Shown here in pieces: positions 18,506-25,788 of a DNA stretch of 64,000 nt. Source of the DNA: an uncultured Muribaculaceae bacterium (GTDB lineage: Bacteria; Bacteroidota; Bacteroidia; Bacteroidales; Muribaculaceae). The DNA lies in NCBI GenBank assembly GCA_934675575.1, contig CAKUQQ010000003.1:174586-238585 (forward strand), read 5' to 3'. Position 1 is the stretch's first letter. Each line of letters opens with the position of its first letter. The notes below the pieces were generated by a model. It had not been told where the DNA came from, did not search any database, and saw only the letters and a program-made list of their open reading frames with translations. A program made the translations under genes and the position numbers.

Positions 18506-20503
18506 ATGAACAAGAAGCTACTGACAATGGCTGCAATGGCGGCCGTGGGTGCCGGAGCAGCGTGGGCGCAAACCTCGATAATGGCCGACCCGTTTAGCGA
18601 AAAGGTGGAGGACAACTATGCCGACACATGGGTGGCAACCGACGCCCTGGGCCGCACCATGCCCACAAACAGCGAGGTGGGCAACGTGAAGACCGACAAA
18701 GACCGCGTGGTGGGAATTTTCTACATCACCTGGCACACTATGGACAGGGGAAAAGGCAATCCGCCATATTATGCCGACATCACCAAGATTTTGAAGGAGG
18801 ACCCGTCGGCACGCCTCGACGGCACCAAGCCTGCATGGCACAAGATAGGCGACGGACACTGGGGTGAGCCGGAGTGCGGCTATTTTTTGAGCCAGGACCC
18901 ATGGGTGCTGCGCCGCGACATATCCATGCTCGCCGATGCCGGTGTAGATGTGTTGATACTCGACGTGACCAACGCCGTGCACTACTGGGACGAGTGGGAC
19001 GTGCTGTTTAAGACCATGCGCCAGATGAAGGCCGAGGGCAACAAGGTGCCCAAGTTCTGCTTCTGGTCGTTTAACGGCCCTGCCATATCGGTGGTGCAGA
19101 AGCTCTATGAGCGCTACTACAAGACCAACAGCTACCGCGACCTGTGGTTTTACTGGAACGGCAAGCCGCTGCTGCTCTACAACGCCAATCCGCGCGTAGA
19201 TGCCAACGGTAAGCACGACGACAAGTATAACAAAAACCCGAACTACGACCCCAAAGCTGCCACCGATGTGGATAATCCGCACTACGGCGACCCGGAATAT
19301 TGCAACGAGTTCTACACCGACTATACGCAGGAAGTGCGCAACTTCTTCACCCTGCGCAACATGTGGTGGGGCTACTATGAGTGGGCTGACAAGCGATTTG
19401 TGGGCACTGAGGGCAACTGGAGCTTCGGCTACCAGCTCAACGACCCCAAGGTGGCCGCCTTGTCGCCCAACGAGTTGGTGGCAAAGTGCAACGGCGAGCT
19501 TGAAGAGGCTGCCGTGACACCGGCGCAGCACCCCATAAGCGAAACAGGCAAGAGTTGGCGCCGCGACACACAGGAGCCGGCACTCGACAAGTGGGACATG
19601 CCTGCCGAGGCCTATGTGCCCTGGCTTGGCAAGAAGGTAAAAGACCCTGTGGCCTATGGCATATATTACCAAGACCGCTGGGACGAGGCGCTGAAGAGTG
19701 ACCCGAAATTCATCTACCTCAACGACTGGAACGAGTGGACCGCCGGCAAATATCCTGCCAATGGCTTCTTGGGCCGCAAGAGCAACTTCATGTTTGTGGA
19801 CCAGTATAACGCCGAGTTTAACCGCACCATATCGCCAATGAAGGGCGGCTACACCGACAACTACTACATGCAGACGGTGCAGAACATACGCCGCTACAAG
19901 GGCGTGCGCCCCATACCAGAGGGCAAGGGCGTGAAGCAGATAGGACTTGGCGACTTCGACGCCTGGAAGACAGTGACTCCGACGTATTATGACACCAAGG
20001 GCGATGTGACCCACCGCGACTTCCCCGGCTACTCCGGCTTGCACTACACCGACAACAGCGGCCGCAACGACATTGCCTACAGCAAGGTGGCGTTTGACGG
20101 CGAGAATGTGCTGTTTTATGTGGAAACGGTGGGCAATCTCACACCGAGCACCGACCCCAACTGGATGCTCCTGCTGATAGATGCCGACCAGAACCACAGC
20201 ACCGGCTGGAACGGCTATGACTACATAGTGAACAAGCAGGTGAAGGACGGCTCCACCACCACACTTATGCGCTGGGGCGGCAAGAGCTGGAAGAAGTGTG
20301 CCGACGTGAAATATAGCGTGAACGGCAACAAGCTGGTTGTGTCGATTCCGATGAAGGCCCTGAAACTGGGCGGCGACAAGGTGTCGTTTGACTTCCACTG
20401 GAGCGACAATGCCAAGTCGCTTGACGACATAATAACGATGTGCACGACCGGCGACAATGCTCCAAACCGCCGCTTCAACTACCGCTGCATCTGGAGCAAG
20501 TGA
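18506..20503 (+). CDS. GH71/GH99-like glycosidase with CBM9-like C-terminal domain, copy 2
   Basis: 665 residues with a signal peptide ending near AAWAQ. It shares the architecture and many motifs of the preceding protein: VATDALGRT, FYITWH, ILDVTNA, LWFYWNGKP, DWNEWTAG (E410), and the C-terminal LLIDADQNHSTGWNGYDYIVN. It differs by insertions, notably a segment near 230-300 around NPNYDPKAATDVDNP. The two genes are a diverged tandem duplication, so they probably act on different linkages or chain positions of one glycan. The gene ends the locus, with a terminator 59 bp beyond the stop. Function beyond the clan-level assignment is inference. Confidence 0.7.
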   Translation: MNKKLLTMAAMAAVGAGAAWAQTSIMADPFSEKVEDNYADTWVATDALGRTMPTNSEVGNVKTDKDRVVGIFYITWHTMDRGKGNPPYYADITKILKEDPSARLDGTKPAWHKIGDGHWGEPECGYFLSQDPWVLRRDISMLADAGVDVLILDVTNAVHYWDEWDVLFKTMRQMKAEGNKVPKFCFWSFNGPAISVVQKLYERYYKTNSYRDLWFYWNGKPLLLYNANPRVDANGKHDDKYNKNPNYDPKAATDVDNPHYGDPEYCNEFYTDYTQEVRNFFTLRNMWWGYYEWADKRFVGTEGNWSFGYQLNDPKVAALSPNELVAKCNGELEEAAVTPAQHPISETGKSWRRDTQEPALDKWDMPAEAYVPWLGKKVKDPVAYGIYYQDRWDEALKSDPKFIYLNDWNEWTAGKYPANGFLGRKSNFMFVDQYNAEFNRTISPMKGGYTDNYYMQTVQNIRRYKGVRPIPEGKGVKQIGLGDFDAWKTVTPTYYDTKGDVTHRDFPGYSGLHYTDNSGRNDIAYSKVAFDGENVLFYVETVGNLTPSTDPNWMLLLIDADQNHSTGWNGYDYIVNKQVKDGSTTTLMRWGGKSWKKCADVKYSVNGNKLVVSIPMKALKLGGDKVSFDFHWSDNAKSLDDIITMCTTGDNAPNRRFNYRCIWSK

Positions 20504-20561
20504 CAAAGCACCCAGGCACACAGTCACCGACCCCAACGGCTGTGACTGATGAATGACGACC

Positions 20562-20600
20562 GCAGGGCGACTTCCCAAAACCACAGGGAAGCCGCCCTGT
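20562..20600 (+). terminator. Terminator after the glycan locus
   Basis: A 15-bp stem with one G-T pair: left arm 20562-20576, nine-base A/C-rich loop, right arm 20586-20600. A weaker hairpin (CAGTCAC/GTGACTG) precedes it at 20521-20548. The T-run after the stem is short (GATTTTGG). Confidence 0.7.
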
Positions 20601-20665
20601 GTGATTTTGGTGGTGCTGGAGAGTGAAAAAATGGTTAAAATGGGGAGGGGTAAGTGCGATTTCAC

Positions 20666-20673
20666 TACCTTTG
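20666..20673 (+). promoter_or_regulatory. -7 promoter element for the ABC transporter genes
   Basis: TACCTTTG matches TAnnTTTG exactly. It lies 43 bp before the ATG at 20716 and downstream of the more distal in-frame start, so it fixes the start codon choice. No clear -33 element. Confidence 0.55.
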
Positions 20674-20715
20674 CAGCGAGGTGTGGGAAAATGCCTCGTG
20701 AAACATGATGTTCAA

Positions 20716-21360
20716 ATGCAAAGAATTGAATTGAGCAACGCATTGCCGGCTGTGTTTGCCGGCAGAGAGGAGGACAACTCGGAAGTGTGGCTTCGCGAGA
20801 TTGCCTTTGAAAAAGGGAAAAAATATCTCATATCGGCCGAGAGCGGCACTGGCAAATCGTCGCTGTGCAGCTACATCTATGGCTATCGTGTGGACTACTC
20901 AGGCACGCTGAGTTTTGACGGAACCGACATCAGGCAACTGAGCGTGGCACAGTGGTGCGATGTGCGCTGCCGGCACATATCGTATCTGCCGCAGGAGTTG
21001 CGCCTGTTTCCGGAGCTGACGGCCATGGAAAACATAGAGCTGAAAAACAAGATAACAGGCTTCAAACAGCCGCGCGAGATAGAGGCCATGTTTGAGCGTC
21101 TGGGCATAGCCGACAAGGAGGACAGCCCGGTGGGCAAGCTCTCGATAGGGCAGCAGCAGAGGGTGGCCATAATACGCGCGCTGTGCCAGCCGTGCGACTT
21201 CATATTGCTCGACGAGCCGGTGAGCCACCTCGACAGCAGCAACAACGCCATAGTGGCAGCCATGGTCACCGAGGAGGCCGAAAGGCAGGGTGCCGGAGTA
21301 ATTTCGACCTCGGTGGGCAACAATGTGGCAATTAAAACAGACAAGGAGTTTAGACTATGA
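20716..21360 (+). CDS. ABC transporter ATP-binding protein (MacB/LolD type)
   Basis: 214 residues from the ATG just downstream of the -7 box. Walker A AESGTGKSS (41-49), Q-loop YLPQ (90-93), signature LSIGQQQ (142-148) and Walker B FILLDEP (162-168) are present. The position of the usual switch histidine reads GVISTSVG, so the H-loop His appears to be missing, an oddity for an active ATPase. Its stop overlaps the start of the permease gene by 4 bp (ATGA), so the two are translationally coupled. With that permease it forms a mechanotransmission-type complex that probably acts on lipoprotein, peptide or envelope substrates. Confidence 0.88.
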   Translation: MQRIELSNALPAVFAGREEDNSEVWLREIAFEKGKKYLISAESGTGKSSLCSYIYGYRVDYSGTLSFDGTDIRQLSVAQWCDVRCRHISYLPQELRLFPELTAMENIELKNKITGFKQPREIEAMFERLGIADKEDSPVGKLSIGQQQRVAIIRALCQPCDFILLDEPVSHLDSSNNAIVAAMVTEEAERQGAGVISTSVGNNVAIKTDKEFRL

Positions 21361-22568
21361 GCAGTGTGAAATCTAAAAATTTGATGTGGAAACTGCTGCG
21401 CAAGCACATCAGTGCGCCGCAGCTCATAGGGTTCTCGCTCGCCAACCTGGTGGGCCTGACGATAGTGATACTCGCCGTGCAGTTTTATCTTGACGTGCGC
21501 CCGGTGTTTAACGACGACGAGAGCTTCATTCGCAAAGACTATCTGATAATAACGCGCCATGTGACCGGGGCAGGAGCCATGCTGGGCAACAGCTCGGAGT
21601 TTTCTGACACCGATGTGGCCGACATAGAGCATCAGAAATGGACCCGCAAGGTGGGGCGTTTCGCCAGCAGCGAATATAACGTGCAGGCCACGTTTGGCGT
21701 GGGCGGTTCGGGCCGCTCCATGCGCACACAGTTTTTCTTTGAGTCGATACCGGGTGAGTTTATCGACGTGAACCCTGGCGAGTGGACGTTTAATCCCGAA
21801 AAGCCGGAAATTCCGGTGATAGTGTCGCGCGACTACCTGTCGCTCTACAACTTCGGGTTTGCCGCCGCTCAGGGCATGCCACAGATAAGTGAGGGCATGG
21901 CCGGCATGCTGCCGCTCTCGTTCACGCTCACCGGTAACGGCAAGAGCGAGGTGATACCGGGCCGCATAGTGGGCTTCTCCAATAGGCTCAACTCGATAAT
22001 AGTGCCGGAGCAATTCATGACATGGAGCAACGCCCGCTATGGCCAGGGCGGCACATCGCTGCCGTCGAGGCTGATAGTGGAAGTCAACAGCCCCGGTGAC
22101 TCCAAGATACAGGAATATATGGACGCGCACAACTACGACATAGCCGGCGACAAAATGTCGTCGAGCAAGGCCAACTATTTCCTCACGGTGATAATAAGCA
22201 TAGTGGTGGCTGTGGGCGTGATGATAAGTCTGCTGTCGTTTTTCGTGCTCATGCTTAGCATATATCTGCTGTTGCAGAAAAACACGCGCAAACTGCAAGA
22301 CCTGCTTGTGCTGGGCTACTCTCCGCGCGAGGTGTCGCGCACATATGTGCGCATGGTGTTGGGCATTGACGGCGTGGTGCTCGTGCTCGCCGTGGTGCTG
22401 CTGTGGCTGTGCCGCCTGTGCTACATGCCCATGGTGCGCGCTTTCGGGGTGAGTGGCAGCGGCATAGGCGTGGCTGTGGCTGTGGCCGTTGTGATAATGG
22501 GGCTGATAGCTCTGGGCAACGTGACGGCAATAAAGCGCAAAGTGTCGTCGCTCTGGATTCAAGACTAA
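21357..22568 (+). CDS. ABC transporter permease, FtsX/MacB-like
   Basis: 403 residues with MacB-type topology: one helix near 22-45, a large extracytoplasmic domain (about 50-265), then three helices near 275-305, 330-355 and 370-395. The segment LLQKNTRKLQDLLVLGYSPREV between helices 2 and 3 is typical of the FtsX-like domain. It overlaps the ATPase gene by 4 bp. The domain is likely periplasmic. Substrate unknown; the next gene is an outer-membrane receptor but is separated by a terminator. Confidence 0.85.
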   Translation: MSSVKSKNLMWKLLRKHISAPQLIGFSLANLVGLTIVILAVQFYLDVRPVFNDDESFIRKDYLIITRHVTGAGAMLGNSSEFSDTDVADIEHQKWTRKVGRFASSEYNVQATFGVGGSGRSMRTQFFFESIPGEFIDVNPGEWTFNPEKPEIPVIVSRDYLSLYNFGFAAAQGMPQISEGMAGMLPLSFTLTGNGKSEVIPGRIVGFSNRLNSIIVPEQFMTWSNARYGQGGTSLPSRLIVEVNSPGDSKIQEYMDAHNYDIAGDKMSSSKANYFLTVIISIVVAVGVMISLLSFFVLMLSIYLLLQKNTRKLQDLLVLGYSPREVSRTYVRMVLGIDGVVLVLAVVLLWLCRLCYMPMVRAFGVSGSGIGVAVAVAVVIMGLIALGNVTAIKRKVSSLWIQD

Positions 22569-22584
22569 ACTAAGAATTGTGGAC

Positions 22585-22633
22585 TGCAGTTGCGATGTGT
22601 TAACTAAATTTAACAGTGCAACTGCATCTTTTT
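22585..22633 (+). terminator. Terminator after the ABC transporter operon
   Basis: The arms TGCAGTTGC (22585-22593) and GCAACTGCA (22618-22626) enclose an inner GTTAA/TTAAC pair and are followed by TCTTTTT. A second inverted repeat, TTTAGACG/CGTCTAAA (22631-22653), follows immediately and may be an operator for the next gene. Confidence 0.75.
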
Positions 22634-22708
22634 AGACGCTCCGTACGTCTAAACCATGAATACAATTAAAAAAACATCATCAGTTAAAATTAAAAAGTAA
22701 GAAAGAAA

Positions 22709-25156
22709 GTGAAAGTACAAATGGAGAGATGGGCTATGGCACTGGCTGCCGTGATGGTGAGCCTGGCTGCCAATGCCCAGTTTAGCGTGGTGAGCCAAGT
22801 GAACGACAGCACAGGTGAGGGAGAACCATATGCCACGGTGCGCATATATGCCGCCACCGACACCGCAAAGGTGCTGCTGACGGGTGTGACCGAGGACAAC
22901 GGCTCGTTTAAGCAGGCTTTGCCCAAAGCCGGAGAATATGTGTTTGTGGTGTCGGCCGTGGGCAAGACGCCGGAAAAACGCAAATTTGATGTGAGCAAGG
23001 CAAAGCCAGTGGCCGACCTTGGCAAGGTGGTGCTGCACGTGGCCGGCAACGTGCTTGCCGGAGTGACAGTATCGGCGCAAGCACCACTTGTGAGCAACGA
23101 AATAGACCGCTTGAGCTATAATGTGCAGAGCGACGCCGAGTCGAAGACCAAAACCATATTTGACATGCTGCGCAAGGTGCCGCTCGTAACCGTTGACGGT
23201 CAGGACAACATCACCGTGAAAGGGTCGTCGAGTTTTAAGATATATAAAAACGGCCACCCTGACCCAAGCATGTCTAAAAACCCAAAAGAAGTGCTGAAGT
23301 CTATACCGGCAAGCATGATAAAGAAGGTGGAGGTAATCACCGAGCCGGGAGCCAAATATGACGCCGAGGGCGTGGCTGCAATTCTGAACATAGTGACTGT
23401 GGACGGCATGGCGGTGAAAGGCGTGACCGGCACGGTGAGCGTGAACGTTAACAACTATGGATATCCGGGAGTGAACACCTATTTGACGACGCAGGTGGGC
23501 AAGGTGGTGACAAGCATTAACTATGGCTACAACTATGCTGGTGGCAAGCAGCAGCGCAACTCGTCGGAGTCGGAATACGAATACTTGTCGAGTGGCAACC
23601 GGCAGACGTCGTGGACGCGCAATGGCGACACAAATGTCAACGTGCATTACGGCAACATAGAGTCGAGCTTCGAGCCCGACACGCTCAATCTGCTCACGCT
23701 GTCGTTTGGCGGCTACTATTACGACTACACTGCCAGCGGACTGGGCGGCAACGGTATGCTTGACCGTCAGGGCAACACGTTGTGGTCATATAACAACAAC
23801 TGGAAGTGCAAAGGCAACAGCTACTATAGCTTTGACGGCCGCTTCGACTATCAGCACAAGACCCACGTGAAGGACGAGACGCTCACGCTCAGCTATTTAC
23901 TGTCCACGTCGCGTAGCCACACTGACACAGAATACATGTTTTCTGACTTGGTTAACTCGCCGGTGACATACGATGGCTACGACAACAGGGGCAAAGAAAA
24001 CTTCATAGAGCACACCATGCAGTTTGACTGGGCGCGCCCGTTTGCGAAATATCACAAGTTTGAGACCGGAGTGAAGTATATATACCGCAAAAACAAGAGC
24101 CACTCGTTTATGGACTACTACAACGCCGACGGAATGGACACCGACACGAGGTTTGACCACTTGACGCAGGTGGCGGCCGCTTACACAAGCTACACGTTTA
24201 CCAGGGACAAGTGGGCAGCTCGCGCAGGCTTGCGCTATGAGTATAGCTACTTGAGTGCAAAATACCCCGATGGAGCACAGGCAAACTTTCACAAGAGCCT
24301 TAGCGACTGGGTGCCGAGTGCAAGCGTCAACTATAAGTTCTCAAACGCCAACAGCCTGAAGCTGGCATTTGCCACACGCATCAACCGCCCCGGCATCAAC
24401 TATCTGAATCCGGCAGTGGTCAACACCCCCACAAGCATAAGCTACGGTAACTCAAGGCTCGGCAGTGCGCGTTACTACAACACCACCCTGGCGTTTATGC
24501 ACATAGGGGCGAAATTCACATTCAATGTGGAGCCCTATTTCACTATGAGCAACAATCAGATTTGCGGTGTGCAATATGTGCAGGACGACAAAACGGTGTC
24601 AACCTACGCCAACGAGATGAAGAGTGAAAACTTCGGTTTGAGTACTTATGTGCAGTGGCAGGTGTTTGAAAAGACAAGCCTGTCGTTTAACGGGTCGGTG
24701 AGCTATCTCAGCACAAAAAACAGCAATCGGGACATTATGGCCGATGGCTGTGGCTACTCAACCTATGCTTACTTGACCCAGATGCTGCCGTGGAAAGTGC
24801 GCTTGACTGGTGGTGGCGGTGTGTATAAATCGGCTCCGTCGCTCTATGGCCACTCCAGTCCGGGTAACTTCTACTACATGTCGGTGCAACGCTCGTTCCT
24901 GAAAGAGGACCGACTGACGGTGAGCCTGAGTGGCAACCGCATGTTCTCGCCACTGCACATGAAATACACGAGCTACACCGACCGTGGCGACTATGTGGGC
25001 AAGAGCAAGAGCCGCTGGGTGAGCCGCCTGTTCACATTGAGCGTCAGCTACCGTTTCGGCTCGCTCAAAGCCTCGGTCAAGAAAACCGGCACCACCATTG
25101 AAAATTCGGATATGGTGGGCGGCAGCAGCCGTGGCGGCGGCAACGGAGGCCGCTAA
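22709..25156 (+). CDS. Outer-membrane beta-barrel receptor (TonB-dependent-like, OMP_b-brl_3 type)
   Basis: 815 residues if it starts at GTG 22709; an ATG at 22721 is an alternative that drops four residues. The signal peptide ends near AANAQFS. A carboxypeptidase-like regulatory domain (about 25-110) is followed by a plug-like domain (about 120-225, with GSSSFKIYKNGHP and EVITEPGAKYDAEG), and the rest is a barrel of the outer-membrane beta-barrel family. The C-terminal tail is Gly/Arg/Ser-rich (GGSSRGGGNGGR), as often seen in this family. Unlike SusC it has no SusD partner. Such receptors are often linked to peptide, metal or signalling functions; the ligand here is unknown. Confidence 0.88.
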   Translation: MKVQMERWAMALAAVMVSLAANAQFSVVSQVNDSTGEGEPYATVRIYAATDTAKVLLTGVTEDNGSFKQALPKAGEYVFVVSAVGKTPEKRKFDVSKAKPVADLGKVVLHVAGNVLAGVTVSAQAPLVSNEIDRLSYNVQSDAESKTKTIFDMLRKVPLVTVDGQDNITVKGSSSFKIYKNGHPDPSMSKNPKEVLKSIPASMIKKVEVITEPGAKYDAEGVAAILNIVTVDGMAVKGVTGTVSVNVNNYGYPGVNTYLTTQVGKVVTSINYGYNYAGGKQQRNSSESEYEYLSSGNRQTSWTRNGDTNVNVHYGNIESSFEPDTLNLLTLSFGGYYYDYTASGLGGNGMLDRQGNTLWSYNNNWKCKGNSYYSFDGRFDYQHKTHVKDETLTLSYLLSTSRSHTDTEYMFSDLVNSPVTYDGYDNRGKENFIEHTMQFDWARPFAKYHKFETGVKYIYRKNKSHSFMDYYNADGMDTDTRFDHLTQVAAAYTSYTFTRDKWAARAGLRYEYSYLSAKYPDGAQANFHKSLSDWVPSASVNYKFSNANSLKLAFATRINRPGINYLNPAVVNTPTSISYGNSRLGSARYYNTTLAFMHIGAKFTFNVEPYFTMSNNQICGVQYVQDDKTVSTYANEMKSENFGLSTYVQWQVFEKTSLSFNGSVSYLSTKNSNRDIMADGCGYSTYAYLTQMLPWKVRLTGGGGVYKSAPSLYGHSSPGNFYYMSVQRSFLKEDRLTVSLSGNRMFSPLHMKYTSYTDRGDYVGKSKSRWVSRLFTLSVSYRFGSLKASVKKTGTTIENSDMVGGSSRGGGNGGR

Positions 25157-25195
25157 ATCACTGCACTGGGGTAAAAAGAAATTTTTTTTGTGATA

Positions 25196-25239
25196 GTCAC
25201 GCTGCGCCTTGCTTTGTGTGGTCGCGGCGTGACTTTTTT
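25196..25239 (+). terminator. Terminator after the outer-membrane receptor
   Basis: GTCACGC (25196-25202) pairs with GCGTGAC (25227-25233), followed by six T residues. The loop can pair further (TGCG/CGCG). Confidence 0.75.
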
Positions 25240-25290
25240 CGTTTTTGGTGTTTTTGCCACGCTATGCCAATGCAAATGTGACAAAATTGT

Positions 25291-25298
25291 TATCTTTG
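25291..25298 (+). promoter_or_regulatory. -7 promoter element for the DUF4491 gene
   Basis: TATCTTTG, an exact TAnnTTTG match, 61 bp before the GTG start at 25359. It lies inside the longer open frame and so argues against an earlier start. Confidence 0.55.
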
Positions 25299-25358
25299 CA
25301 TTCGGCAACAAAGTGTGCTCGTAATCGGATAATAAACCAATTTTATAGGATTGACATT

Positions 25359-25679
25359 GTGGAGAATATTGGAGATTATAATTTTTTAGGGCTTGCAATA
25401 GGTGTATGCACATTCTTGGTGATAGGTGTGTTTCACCCCATAGTGGTCAAGGGCGAGTATTACTTTGGCACGCGCTGCTGGTGGGCGTTTCTGTTTGCCG
25501 GCATAGGTATGGGCGTGGGCACGCTGCTTGTGGAAAACATATTTGTGTCGGCACTCCTTGGGGTGACGGCATTCTCGTGTTTTTGGAGCATAAAGGAGAT
25601 TTTTGAGCAGCAAGAGCGTGTGAAAAAAGGTTGGTTTCCGCGCAACCCCAAGCGCCGCTATCCGTGGGACGCTGACTGA
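25359..25679 (+). CDS. DUF4491 family membrane protein
   Basis: 106 residues from a GTG start. The open frame extends upstream to 25245, but that part overlaps a terminator and a -7 box. Three hydrophobic segments are visible: FLGLAIGVCTFLVIGVF, WWAFLFAGIGMGVG and NIFVSALLGVTAFSCFW. They are followed by a conserved cytosolic tail KEIFEQQERVKKGWFPRNPKR. This matches the small Bacteroidota DUF4491 family, whose role is unknown. A TTG eight codons further on is another possible start. Confidence 0.8.
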   Translation: MENIGDYNFLGLAIGVCTFLVIGVFHPIVVKGEYYFGTRCWWAFLFAGIGMGVGTLLVENIFVSALLGVTAFSCFWSIKEIFEQQERVKKGWFPRNPKRRYPWDAD

Positions 25680-25788
25680 GCTTCACCGCGCATGCATTGC
25701 TCCTAAGAAAATCAACTTGCCATAAAATCAAAACTCAGAAGACAAAACTATTTAATTAAAAATACAGAAACAAAAACTTTAAGAACAG

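Noticed and set aside
20623-20715. N-terminal extension of the ABC ATPase
   Set aside because: It spans the -7 box at 20666-20673, so that part would not be transcribed from this promoter.
18518-20743. A 741-codon open frame antisense to the second GH71/99-like gene
   Set aside because: It mirrors the codon bias of the sense gene, has a His/Val-rich composition typical of antisense frames and no recognisable domain.
20895-22562. A 555-codon open frame antisense to the ABC transporter genes
   Set aside because: Low-complexity His/Ala-rich translation, and both sense genes are well supported.
22631-22653. Invertible promoter before the outer-membrane receptor
   Set aside because: Only a single short 8-bp inverted repeat around a seven-base loop; too small to be an invertible segment.
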